NCBI GenBank assembly: GCA_002224055.1
Contig: AZLU01000045.1
Coordinates: 114,992 to 174,324, forward strand
Reading direction: 5' to 3'
Length of the DNA: 59,333 nucleotides
Origin: Pezizomycotina sp. ARF18
Lineage: Eukaryota; Ascomycota
Shown: positions 47,593 through 59,333 of the stretch, one piece after another
Layout: the number at the start of each line of letters is the position of its first letter
How positions within the stretch are numbered: position 1 is the first letter of the stretch
Notes under the pieces: model-generated
What the model saw: only the letters and a program-made list of their open reading frames with translations
What the model was told of the DNA's origin: nothing
Database searches by the model: none
Made by a program: the position numbers and the translations under genes

Positions 47593-49482
47593 GATACCTC
47601 TCTCTCCAATTTTACACCTCCGTGAACTGGTATTTGATGCTAACAACAGCTTCGTTCTCACTATATAGGATTTCGTGGCAGCTCACTTGACAGCGTAAAC
47701 TCGCTATATAACACAACCCAACAATCTTAGTATACCAGAGAGGAGCTTCACAAAGATATTTAATTGGAAATATGATCTAGACAGTCAACGTTTTCACTTA
47801 TTCTTTTATTTAATGATGCAAAGGTGTTTTATTTCATTGCCGCTTTCCCCTTAAACGTTAGCATTATTCTAAGATTAGGCGTAACATTTTTAGAATATCC
47901 TCCCACTTTAGAGGAGCTTAATGAAAAAAAAATGAAAAAAGACAATAGTGATATCTCCATCTCTGCATGTCGTTGGCTTACGAGCTGTGCTCCAATGTAT
48001 CGAGATCTGCCCACAAATTCTAAGGGCATCGAGCCAATACCTTCCCAGAAGATAGTAAAGAGCAGTGCAGGACATATAGAAAACGTCCGATCACGTGATG
48101 TGCCCTCTTCGGGCCAGGCCCTTTAATCCTCTATGAATCATGACCTCAATCTTCAACTCCTAGTAGCTCCGGAACCCGATCAGCGATGTATAGCCTGTGG
48201 CTTACATGAAACAAACCTTAGCATCAACATGACGGTATACCGGGACTTCCACGACCCAACAACTCCGATGTAAACTACCCCACAATCCTAAAGTAGGAGA
48301 TTAGCTTAAATTGGATCCCTATCTAAGGATATGGATTTATGCTTCAACTTAAGGGGCGAACATTATTCCAATTAGGTTCCTTTTGTCACCATCCGCAGTT
48401 GTTCCAGATTGGTGGCTTTCTACCTCTTTTTTTTTTTCAACGTATGATAACTCTGCATTGGCGACGTTACGCCTCCCAACGGTGGACACGTTTCGAGGCC
48501 TATGGGAAGAAGGCACGAGATCACTGTTCAGTACCCTACTAATATATGAATAGCTATATGTTGTTTCTCTCAGCGAAGAATATACCTACATACTCTAATC
48601 AGTAGCATATATATAAAATACTCTTTTCTTCCTAATTTTGGATTCTTCAATATAATACTTTTTTTTTTTTTGTCACACGGAAAAATCTATCTACAACGTT
48701 ATCATTAGAGGAAGGGCATCAGAGCTAGATTCTGAACTAAAAGCACTCGAAAAAAAGCAAAAGGCGTCTTTTGAGCTTTCCACCTGATACGTTAATACAC
48801 CATAAAAAAAAAAAAGACAAAAGCCACACAGAATGAAGGAAAAAAAAAAAAAAAAAAAAAAAACGAACAAAACAGAAAGCCGACAATTTTTGGTGGTTAA
48901 TGTGACGACAGGAAAGAAAAAAAGGAAAAGAAACAGGTTAACAGCAAATCTAGGTCGTCATGCATATATATGTATTTTATGTTATGTTATATAGATAGGA
49001 GAGCCATTAGGTCGTAACGCGCAAAGATATACAAAGGAAAGAAGTGGAGCGTTCACTTTTTTTTTTCTTTTTAGTTTTTTTCTCATAACTTGTGAGTACC
49101 CTTTTTCTGATGCAAGTGACCCTTAGAGAAGAGAGCATGAAGGAGAGGGGTGGATGATAGGTAGTAGAGATATTTTGAACGTTCTCGATATTTGATTGAC
49201 GAATGGAAGAAAAAAGGAATCGTACACCAAAAAAAGGGGGGATTTTTGTACACACAAAAGAAAAAGCATGCAACACAAAAAAAGAAAGAAAAAAAAGCCG
49301 ATAAACTCAGAGAAAAGAACTCCAGCTTTTTTTTGTGATGGGGTAAAGTTTTGCAAGTTGATAGGTATAAACACTGGACAGGTAGCGATGAGTTTGTGAC
49401 ATTCCATACCACTCAATGTGGGGGAAAGAGTACTCTTGTGTTCTTGTAATTCATATAATGGATTAAAATATCTATATGATTC
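47593..49482. other. Intergenic between convergent CSN4 and DNM1
   Basis: No gene is supported. A 100-codon + ORF (47824-48126) has balanced composition but no recognised motif. TCACGTGA lies at 48091-48098. Oligo-A runs occur at 48805-48815 and 48839-48863. Confidence 0.4.
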
Positions 49483-52400
49483 TTAAAGAACTTCGCTGAT
49501 AATCTTGGCAGCTTCCTTGTATGTCTCCAGCAGACGCTCGCACTTCGTCCGCTCTGCCTTGATGTTGTCGTCTTCGTATAGCAGGTCATCGAAAAATTCT
49601 TCCTTGTAGAGTTCAGACACGAGCCTGTTCTGGACGGCATCTTTGCTGTGATTTACGAGAAGGTGCATGATGGCCTTCGGGACCTGGTCGGCGATGCTTT
49701 CTCGGACGATGTTGAAGTATGACGAGATGAGGCGTCGGATTAGTTCCGTCTCCATTTGCTCGCGCTCCGTCAAGGCGGGTTCTTCCTGCAAGGGTTGTTA
49801 GTCTTCTGAAAGCTCCGCTTCACTAGTAGATGCCAAGCCAATACCGAAAAGGGCAAGAGGTTTTACTCACAAATGTCGGAGGATCAAGGATGTCGATAAT
49901 GGGCCTCTCGGGCGGCGGCGGCGGCGGCGGAGGGTTGAACGCGCCAGCGGATACGTGTGCCGGAACGTGCGTGTTGGCCATCTCTTGCCGACGGAGAGTC
50001 TGCTGGAACTCGGATGGGGCGCTTCGAGGAGCTTGCATTTCTCCCGCCGCGGATGCTGCCGCTGCTGCTGCCTTGGCGTTTTCTTTTCCGAAGAAGTAAT
50101 TGAGGAACGAATCCTTCTGGTTGTTGATGCTTCCAGTAACGCTTCCAGTCTGAGAAATTGATGATGGGGACCTCGGCCTTCCGTTCATGCTTGCCAGATT
50201 CTGTGTTATCGACTCCATTTGGCTGGCGATAGGCGACATGGAGCGTGTGTGGTTCTCGCTATTTACGAGATCGTCGAAATCGGGAGACTCGGTGCCATTG
50301 ATATGAGGTCCAGAGAGTAAAGAATTTGGCTAGAACCGAACAGTTTTAGTTACTATGATTTAGCGTACCAATGCTATAATCAATAGTGATGGACGCTTAG
50401 AACTCACCCGTCGTTTGTCTCGCTTCTCTCGCCTAGCAGCAAGAGCTTGACTCCTCTCCTTCTCTTGTTTGCTAGAAATTACGGATGACATTGCCGCCGC
50501 TGCGCCCAAAAAGTTCGGGTGGTTAGTGTTGATGTACGCCCGCTGTATAGCAATGAGCGATTCAACGTATGTGGAGCATGGGCCCAGGCGTTCACGTAGA
50601 AGGTCTGAGACAACTTCTATGAGCTTAGCTTGCAGGCGTGGGAACCTAGAGAGCTCCGTGCTTCCACAAGTATGACATATCTTAATGAGCTCCTCGTACA
50701 CCAGCTCGACGCAGCGTTGAGACGGGATCTCAAGCAACCGGATTTGAGGCTTAACTAGCAGGTCGAATGCTAGTTCAGGGACGAACAGAGAAGGCCGCGG
50801 TCCCGTCGAATTGCGATCGCTGTTCTGATGTCGGACGGGGAGAGATTTGACGTTGGGTCGATGGTATCGAGGGAATTGCCGAAAACGCTGTTGAAAATGT
50901 AATAGATCCTTGCACCTCCGCAAAGCTCTTTGTCGATATCTCTGCCCATGTACCGTCGATTGATGAAACAAAGCTCCCGGCAAACTTCGTCATGAGTTGT
51001 AATATCAACGATCCCTGGATTTTTGGTTAGCTAAATTTAGAATATTCAAGAGGTCAATGTCAATGGACCAAGGCCGCGACGCACCCTGTGAGCTTTTCCA
51101 CCGAACGTCATGTCCCGTAGGATGCAAGTTCCTGTTGCGTCTGACCCATCAGGGTGTTCAAACGAGCTTTGATGTCTGGAAGCCTTTCCCGAATATGATG
51201 CATCAAGGTCTGTGCACAAGAGTGTATTAGTACAAGTTACAAAATAAGGGTATTGTGAACGCAGGAAACACTACTTACGACGTTGAGCGATTTAGCGAGG
51301 TACTGGGTTCCGCAGCGGTGAGCCATATTCCTGTACGCGGGGTGGTGTCTGAAGAACTCCTGCTCCGCTTTCAATGCATCGGACAAAGGCTTGTCGCTGA
51401 CGATGTCTTGTTGACTTCGATTTACGACACCGATAAATCCGAGCTTGAGCGGGTAAACTCTCCCGGAAAGAATATCCATAGCATTGGTACCATGGTCCAT
51501 AAGGTCCAGCTTGGTAAGAACGCCGATGGTTCGCTTTCCCTGAGGATCGACCTGCCTGGAAAGCTTGAGGGCTTCTGAATTGACCAAGTCGACATTTGCG
51601 GGCTGACAGCGAGGATGATGCTAAAAAGTTTCAAACGGTGTTAGCTGAGCCAAACCACGATTTGGAATTCTATGCAGCAAAGGAGCTTCGAAACCTACCT
51701 GTTCGGTTTGGCAATGTATTCGGATATAAGACTCCTTGTCTGCTTCTCGATATCTGTCGGTTGATCGCCAATTGGGACCTTGCAAAATGTTGACAAGTCA
51801 GTTTAAGCTGCCCATGGACCTTTTCCTTTTTCCTTCTTTTTTTTGGGGCGTTTCAGATAGATTGCAAGGAAAATTATTCGCAGCGCACCTTTGTCAAACC
51901 TGGAAGATCAACCAGGGTAAGACTGAGGACGTGGGAGAGTATATTTTCAAATTAATTGGCTGCCTGTTAATGCCCTTGTTGTTGCCAGCAATCCTAGCGG
52001 TTTCGTTTTCAATCTCCCTCCGGACGTCGTTGAAGTCGTAGTACTGTCGGCCAGGTATATGGTGGAATTCAGCCCTGTCGGACGAGACGCAAAAGTGTCA
52101 GATTGTCTTCAAATGCGGCATATTGTGTGTGTGTAAATTACACAAACAGGGCGATTGCCCTTCAGTGACTATGAAGATAGCAGTTGGGGTGGAATTATCT
52201 TACCATTCACCGTGATCCGCCACAGCAGCAGGCGTGTGTGGCTCAACATCGTCGTCAGACCTCACATTAATCAGCTGGAGCACAAGCGGGCGACGAGTAA
52301 CAATTCCAGCTCCACGAGGCAAAAAGTCTCGTCCGACAATGTTCTCCAGGACGGAACTCTTGCCGCTAGACTGACTTCCAACGACGACCTGTGGGTTAAA

Positions 52401-52715
52401 TTTTTTTAACATGTCAGCAAAAACCGTTTTTTTGCCGCCAGACACTGTTCCACCTTTAGATAAAACAGCTCGTGGCAACTGTCGGCAAAGTGCGGCTGAG
52501 GGTTGACAAACAATTTGCGGTAGATCTAACGAGTCATTGCCGATAGTATTGAATACCAGATCCTGAAGAGGTAGAAAGTAGACGTCAGCTCGAAGTTCTC
52601 AAACCATATACACCATATGGTGGCGCTTGGAGGCGGCTGATTGGCAATAGGAGACAAAAAATTTCACCTGCAGCCGATTAACCGTGGTCAGAAGTTCTTC
52701 ACCAAGTGCTGCCAT
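49483..52715 (-). CDS. DNM1: Dynamin-related GTPase Dnm1 (mitochondrial/peroxisomal fission)
   Basis: Self-assembling GTPase that constricts mitochondria and peroxisomes. Start at 52715: [16 protein letters not shown], intron, [17 protein letters not shown], intron, [20 protein letters not shown] (P-loop, near 52390-52330), [20 protein letters not shown]. Then [54 protein letters not shown] and [20 protein letters not shown] (G4 motif TKLD). The middle domain has [60 protein letters not shown] and [21 protein letters not shown] variable insert includes [20 protein letters not shown], and the GED reads [39 protein letters not shown] stop at 49483. The [10 protein letters not shown] start and the insert separate it from Vps1. 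Single-base losses lie near 50925 and 50816. Confidence 0.93.
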
Positions 52716-55700
52716 TGTGAGGAATTCCCGATGTCCTTTGAAGAGTACTTCGAAGTAAGGGATTGAAAATTTTGCTTCAGAGAACGGAACCTCTCTGAGA
52801 TCGGAAGATTTTTTTTTTATCGTTACGAGGCCGTGGGTTGTTGTTGCGTGTGCTTCGTTAGAGTGGTAAGAAATGGACGATCGGAGGTTTTTCCCTCTTG
52901 GAGACTCGATATGGAAATAAAACGCTCCCTCGACCAGGAAAAAGGAAAAGAAAAAGAGACAGCTCCTAGCTAGCAAAGAAAAGAAAAGAAAACTGCTAGA
53001 TCTAAACAGATCAAACCGAAACAGAATAATTACACAAGTCGAAAAAAAGAGGGAATAAGAAGAAAAGGTATTCTCTTCACGAGTGAGTTATTACTGAGGG
53101 CAGAAGAGAAACGAATTAGAAAAAGGTAAATGGGGAAGAGGAAGAAGAGAAAGAAGGAAGAAGGAAGAAGGAGAAGAAGAATATTAGAGAATGCCGTGGA
53201 TGAGTTGTAAAAAGGTTTGTAATTGGGAGATTGAGGGAGGAGATGGACAAGGGAAAAAAAAAATAAAAAATAAAAAAAAGGTGGTAGATCTAACCTGAGC
53301 TAATTGGCTCCACCGAAGGAAGCAAAAAAAAAAAAAAAAAAAAAAAAAGAAATAATAATATAATAATAGTATAGTATAATAATTATGAAAGTATCGTCGT
53401 ATAATAACGAAAATGACAACTAACGCTTTAAAGAAACAACTGTCCGTATTATATACTACTACTTAGTATTTATATGTACTTATATTTTTTAAAACAAAAA
53501 GGTAACTATTGGTAGTAGCTGTTGCTTTTAATATCCAGATTGAGCACGGGGAATAATAGCTGTCTACGTTAACTGCGTTTCGGCAACATTGTGCCATCGT
53601 GCACCTCACTCCTCCCCAGCTAATGCAGCTAGAGAAAAGGGTGGCAGCGTGTTGCACATCTGCAAGTCATAATCAGAGTTCAATAGCAGAGGCGGAAGAG
53701 AAGAGAAGCGGGAAAAAAAATTTTTTCTCGTCTTCTTTACTCCTATTATTCTGAGCCATCGATTTTCAAGGAGTGGTCCCATATATAAGGTATACTATTC
53801 TCGATCACCAGATGCCCGCATATCTCCGGACAGTCGATGAACGGGTTGTTTTTTTCGTGAAAGAAGGACCCAAGTCACGAATTCTTGATGCCTTCTCTTT
53901 TGCCGTGAGCTATATTAGAAATAGCCCTCTATCCTTTGGTAAATGCTTTTATCAGAAGCTAGATGCTTTTAAAAAGTAAAGTATAGCTTAACAAATCGGG
54001 GAAAGGAGGCACTCTGCACTGCTCGCGTTGAATGCAGCAGCATACTGTATATTTGCTTTGCTGTTAATGCCTAGCGTGGATGTCTCAACTTTTTTTTTTT
54101 TTTTTTTTTTGGTTGAAGACCCTAGCAATAGAAGTGACGCCTGCTCAGAACTTTTTTTTTTTCTTTTTTTTTTTTTCTATAAGGTCAGCATGCTAGCGAC
54201 GTCTAGAATTTTCCTCATTTTTGCAGGGTTTACCCAAGACCCCAGCTTAATACCGAAGCCCACACATTGGTGCGTAAAAGCTAGAATGGTCACATAATGT
54301 ATTAAACGCACGATATATATAATCTGTAACAATATGATGATTGTTGCTACGATAGCAAATAGATAAAATGGGCGTTTTGATACTTTCTCACTTCGTTTCC
54401 AAAATATCTCGCTTATTTTTATTAAGAACGTCAGAAATTTGATCTACTCTTGATTATTATTATTATTATTATTACGTCAAAAATAATTTATATCCCGGCA
54501 AAGGTCGGAGTTGAATGCAGTATCTAGTTGAAGAACATTGCCTTTAATATCACAACATGACGAAACTATTATCCTCCAATTCTTAAGAATATCTTGTACT
54601 TCGAAGAACCTTCGCAGGTTAAAAAAAAAAAAAAAAAAGAGTGCTATCCTTGTCCCAAGGCACTGTAAGCCGTTTAAAGAGGGTAAAAACGACAAAAAAA
54701 AACCAAAAAGCAGACAAAGTTTGTGTGTGTGAGAACTTTCACCTTGTACAAAGACCCGCGGTTACTCTAATTTCGTCTAAGTTTATCGAAATAAAGCCCG
54801 TTTTCCTCAAAAAAAAAAAAAAAGCTTTAAATCGATTATTTGACGGAACCACTCCACATTTTTGAAGAAATTTCAAATTTGGCCGTCATTTGGTGGAGTT
54901 GTGGACCAAAATCCAAAAGGACAGGTCTTTCTGAAGGATATCAAGGGATGAAAAAGAATCCTTTAAAACTAATGCTATCATAAAAAATCACTCAATTGTT
55001 TGATCGGAAAAAAGGTTATTAAAAATATATATATATATATATAACTACTAGTAGCAATTGCTAGTGTCTTAAACGTAAAAGAAATCAGAGCTAAATTTTT
55101 GTATTAAAAAAACGTATTTTGTCTCCACGGTTATCTGAGATGAAACTCTGTCCAATATTGCAGAGCTTTGCATCGATATTGCATCGATAAGTATTGGTCT
55201 CTTATCGACAGCACAGGATGACCAATTGAAGAAGACGGATTATCAACTTTGAGATTCTATTACCACTGTACTTAGTAGTAGTAACCATCGAGGACAACGA
55301 CCATCTCGAGAGCAACAAAGTAAATCATCTGAGAAAATTAAGAACTTTTGCGAACGCCGAATCCTTTTCATGCTTGGTGATAGATTATTGCGAGACGGAC
55401 ATTTATTGTACCCTTTGCCACAAATGACCTCGCCACCGTTTCACTGAAAAGAGCATTTTTCGCGGGTGCCGATTTTTCAGTATGAAAGCACGGTCGTGAA
55501 ATTGTCGTGTAAGTGGCTGTCAGGCTCGTCTTCCATCCTTGAATATACAAGTGGATTGGAAAAGATAGAAATGCGAAAAGAGGATTAGTAAAGCGTTTCT
55601 TAGTTCTGGATGAGTAAAGCTGGAGTTTTTAGTTTCGCATCGTGTTTTATCTGAAAAATTTAGTTTGGTGATTCACCTGACCGCTTCTCTCATTCGACTA

Positions 55701-56484
55701 TCAGAATCTAGTATAAAAAACTTTGTGTGCGCTTCAACTTACCCTTTGCGTAAGGCTGCAGCCTCATATCTTTTTAGGTTGATGTGACAAGATCTTTATC
55801 TTGATCTCGAAATTTAGTCAGGCTTGACACAACGCCATCGACCTCGTAAAATAACGAATACGACAGCCCTGTCACTCTCCCTTTTCCTTCATGGCCTAGC
55901 TCTTCCTCTGGAAATGATAATGTGGTAATATGGTCGACATCGAAATTTCTAAATATTCCATCATCGAGGACTGGTCAATATTGACGTTCGGAAATCATCT
56001 TGCTGTATATTGTGGAGCTTTGAACTACCTATGAGAGTTGTGAAACAAATGTTGGAGCACATCGTCGTCGACGAATGTAAATGGCCCGAAAATGCCTTCT
56101 AGTCGGATGAAAACCCTTTACCCCGCGTGGTACAGGACAACCAGTGACCATCATCTGCGGCTCATAGTAAGCGAGAGCGAGAAAAGCAAAAGACGTGATC
56201 CGTGACGGCTACTTAACTCTTTTTTTGTCGATTTTCAAGGCTCAAGCTTGTTTTATTTTCTGTGAACGCTTTGGGTTGAGTGGACCACTGGTAGCGAACA
56301 ATTCGTCTTCAATCGCCGATTTCTGCATGGCCGTCATGCAACTATGACGAACCTCTCCCGAACTCGTCTGGTCCTGTGTAGGGAACCAAAAACAAATCAG
56401 AAAAAGATTCAGAAAAAACTTTAGGCTTCAAAAGGAACGCAAAGGGAAACAGGCGAAAGACCATCGGAAAAAAGAAGCAACTGG

Positions 56485-56521
<37 letters not shown>

Positions 56522-58659
56522 TGGTTAGCAAGAGAGCGAGGTATCTGTACAATTGTATATAGGGAGCCACAAGATCACACATTTCGCGCCTTTAGGGCTC
56601 GTTTGACCGAAAAAGTGGACTTCGGGCAATTCCTCGCTCGATCAGACTCGAGACGAGTTCCCATCTAAGACAAAAGCAAGAAAAACGGAAAATGCGAGCA
56701 CATACTTAAGTATATAAATAAATAAAAAAGCGAGATCTCAAGCCCCTAAAGTAGTGGGTTTGACTTATATTTTTAAGAAAATATTTCGAAGGTAATATAG
56801 AGGCAGAGTGTTTTTGCGCTACAAAACTAACAGGCTAGTAACCGCCCTATCAAAGCAAGTAGTATCAAGGCTAGGAAGGCTAGACCTCGCTACACATAAC
56901 ATGCTGGTTAGCTTTTGTCTTAGTATTCTAAAGTTATTATTATTTATCACCAATACTCATGTAACAATGCTTATTGTTATCTTTTGAAAAGATGGAAGTA
57001 ATTAAAGGAAGAATGGCTCACAATTGGAAGGTCTTGCTTAGTACGCATCATCCATTTTTTTTTTTTTTCTTTTTTGCTAGAGATCCAATTATATTATTAG
57101 GTGTAAGCATCACCTATTTGCTTCATGTATTGGTGCAAATGTTAGATATTCCATTACTTCCGTATTCCAGTGGAAGCATTAGACCTTCTTAGTGTTGAAC
57201 AATAGAAATGCCTCTATTTTTAAGGCTCAATACAAGTCATCGTCCTCGCAACCTTTATCAGTTAGAGCAGGTTTTCGCAGGCTGATCTTCAAAGCGTCGT
57301 CAGTAGATTCGATCAATGCGGTGACGGGGAGTAGCATATACATGAAATCGTAGCAAGGACTTTCAGATTATTACATCTCTCTGGCTTCGAATTACGCAAC
57401 ATGGTATGTTGAGCACGATGCGGGCCAACAGCGCGAAGATGTTCCACCGAGAGACTGACGCCTGAAAGCTGACGAGGATCTTAACCCCCGCCAATTCGGC
57501 AAGGAAATGCTCTTCCTTTTGGTCGCCGGCAAGTTTTGTACAGGGGACTTATAGTTTATTTACCCTCATTTTTTTTTTTTTTTTTAAATTTTTTTTATTT
57601 ATTTTTTAAGGATACCATTCGGGGCTTTCGGTTCCTTCGTTTAAATTTTTATTTATTTTATTTATTTTCTTTTCTCCCCTACACTACGTACGCAGTGAAG
57701 GCGAGAGCAGATATGAAATTGAAGCCTCCTTCTCCGTCTTTTTTCGCCTACAACGCCAGATACCTCATTTCAAAACGCTGATATTAAACTGCTCAAGTTT
57801 TTTTTTTTTTTTTTTAGATCAGTTATATTATTACTTATATCTCCTTTTCTGCTTAGCGGGGAATTTTTCTTGCCTCATTTAATTTCCAGTTTGATGGGAC
57901 ACGAAGCGACCTGTTTTCTGGAAGCTGTTCGGTCGGTCCAAGTATAGGATCAACCTACTTGTTAATTACTGGCTAACGCATTTTAAGTGATTGCAATGAG
58001 ATAGAGTGAGAGGGATTAGAACAGAATAAACAATAAAGGGCTTCCACCCACGGCGACAAGGCGAAGTGATCCACCCCAACGCTGAAAAAACGTATCTCTA
58101 AAAAGCAAAGAAGCGATTCAAAAAAGAAAAAGGAGGAAAAAAAGAAGTACAGTGGAGGAGGAGGAAAAAAAAGAAAGAAAAAAACTGTCCCACACACACA
58201 AGGTCCTCCTTTCCCTGCAGCCTGCTCTCGTGCCACAAGTACCAGTACATACATGCGCAAAAGGAAGAAGTTGCATGGGCCAATGTCTTTTTCTAATTAA
58301 GACATGCTGCGGCAGAATGGGGTGGAGGTCGAAGAGAAGAAAAGGAAGTAAAAGAGGAGAAGGGAGGAGGAAGAAGGGCAGGAAAAGTGGGTTGAATCGC
58401 TTTTCCCTCCTTTAGCTGCGAGAAGAGGATAATAAGAAAAAAAAGTAATGGGAATTTAAAGGAGGAGGGCGAAAGAACTTGAAATCAAAAACGCAAGAGA
58501 ATTAGGCAAAGCCGCAAACGGCACTGAAGGTTCGACTGAATCCGAACCGAACCTGGTTGTAAGTAAGTGGGTATAAAATACTTGATGGCGTTGGAATTAT
58601 TTAGTATACTATTCTATTATTATTTATTATTATCGATTTATTATTTTATTACTTAAGTA

Positions 58660-58691
<32 letters not shown>

Positions 58692-59333
58692 TTATTTATT
58701 TATTCTTTATTTTTATCCCATGTTTTATTTTATTTTATTTTTCTAACCCTCTCGTCTGTCTTCCTCCTCTTCTACTCCATTTTTACCTTTCCTCTCGAAA
58801 GAAATAAATAAAATAAAAAAGACACAAAAAGAGCTTTCGAAGAATTATAGATATACATACATATATAATATAAATACCTCCTATACGTTTCTATCCTATA
58901 TACTTACTCTTATATAAGAAGTCACTAACCATCTGTGTGCTGCAGCCTGCTGCTACACTTAAAGCCTCGATAGCAAAGCAAGCAAGGTTATCCTTCTCTC
59001 TGCTGTAGTCGTCCTTTTTTAATTTTACCCACTTTGCACTCCGACTCCACATTATTGCGCACCGAGTATCGCATATCCATCTCAGACAGTCACAAAAATA
59101 GAAAAAGTCTGTTCCTTCGGATCGAAAAGAAAATAAATAAATACGCCGCGTATTGAAGGATCACGGTGAGTTAATGGGTACTTATTTATATAAATAATTA
59201 AATAATATAATTCTTCTATTTCTGTTCCGGTTCTTCTTTTCCCTTCGACTTTATTTAATTCATTTTGTCTATATATTTACCTACCTGACATCGTTTTGCT
59301 TCCTTCAGCTTGTGCTCTTGTGGATAAAAAGTT
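52716..59333. other. 6.6-kb gene desert
   Basis: No gene is supported. The left part is the DNM1 upstream region, with purine-rich DNA near 53040-53280 and oligo-A at 53325-53348. T-runs lie at 54090-54110, 56489-56518 (about 30), 57569-57585 and 57800-57816. ATT/TTTA repeats occupy 58615-58700. Short ORFs are built around these homopolymers. The 55.2-56.5 kb part has more balanced composition but no motif I recognise. Confidence 0.45.
58664..58690. repeat. (ATT)n microsatellite
   Basis: About nine ATT units near the right end of the window. Confidence 0.85.

Noticed and set aside
1-59333. CRISPR arrays, phage, rRNA or bacterial operons
   Set aside because: None is present; all recognised genes are eukaryotic nuclear genes with introns.

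Overview
This window looks like nuclear DNA of a filamentous ascomycete (Pezizomycotina-like). The genes are eukaryotic and intron-bearing (short introns with GT...AG borders). Their proteins read like filamentous-fungal orthologues: COP9 signalosome subunit 4, a LIM-RhoGAP of the Lrg1 type, Dnm1, Mps1, Orc3, and TFIID subunits Taf3 and Taf7. Intergenic DNA is long, AT-rich and full of poly-A/poly-T runs (up to about 31 nt) and microsatellites. I cannot place the species or class from sequence alone.

Layout. 0.8-2.3 kb (+): dihydrofolate/folylpolyglutamate synthetase (FOL3 type), broken into many frames. 2.3-6.8 kb: gene-poor. 6.8-8.4 kb (-): two adjacent degenerate copies of a trypsin-like serine protease gene. 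9.3-13.0 kb (-): a multi-exon fungal gene with a KH-like segment. 14.3-15.3 kb (-): TAF3. 18.4-23.0 kb (+): LRG1 RhoGAP. 24.6-25.4 kb (-) and 25.9-26.9 kb (+): a divergent pair, mitoribosomal bL21m and ribosome-biogenesis factor NSA2. 27.9-36.9 kb (-): a run of MPS1 kinase, ORC3 and phosphoserine phosphatase (SER2). 39.9-41.7 kb (-): TAF7. 44.4-45.3 kb (-): an unrecognised coiled-coil gene overlapping a diverged local duplication. 45.86-46.10 kb: a complete small inverted-repeat transposon (MITE) with an exact 9-bp target duplication, just upstream of CSN4 (+, 46.4-47.6 kb). 49.5-52.7 kb (-): DNM1. 52.7-59.3 kb: no gene that I can support.

The genes are ordinary housekeeping genes with no operon-like logic: transcription initiation (TAF3, TAF7), DNA replication and spindle checkpoint (ORC3, MPS1), ribosome production (NSA2, bL21m), Rho signalling and wall growth (LRG1), mitochondrial/peroxisomal fission (DNM1), signalosome (CSN4), and serine and folate metabolism (SER2, FOL3). 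I found no convincing new multi-gene system.

An important caveat: nearly every conserved gene is interrupted by one or more single-base frameshifts, mostly apparent 1-base losses and several at homopolymers, while motifs and splice sites stay intact. This looks like consensus sequencing error rather than mass pseudogenisation, so single ORFs underestimate the real genes. The protease copies are different: they carry substitutions as well as frameshifts and look truly decayed. All identifications are from reading the sequence and remembered family motifs; no database search was run.
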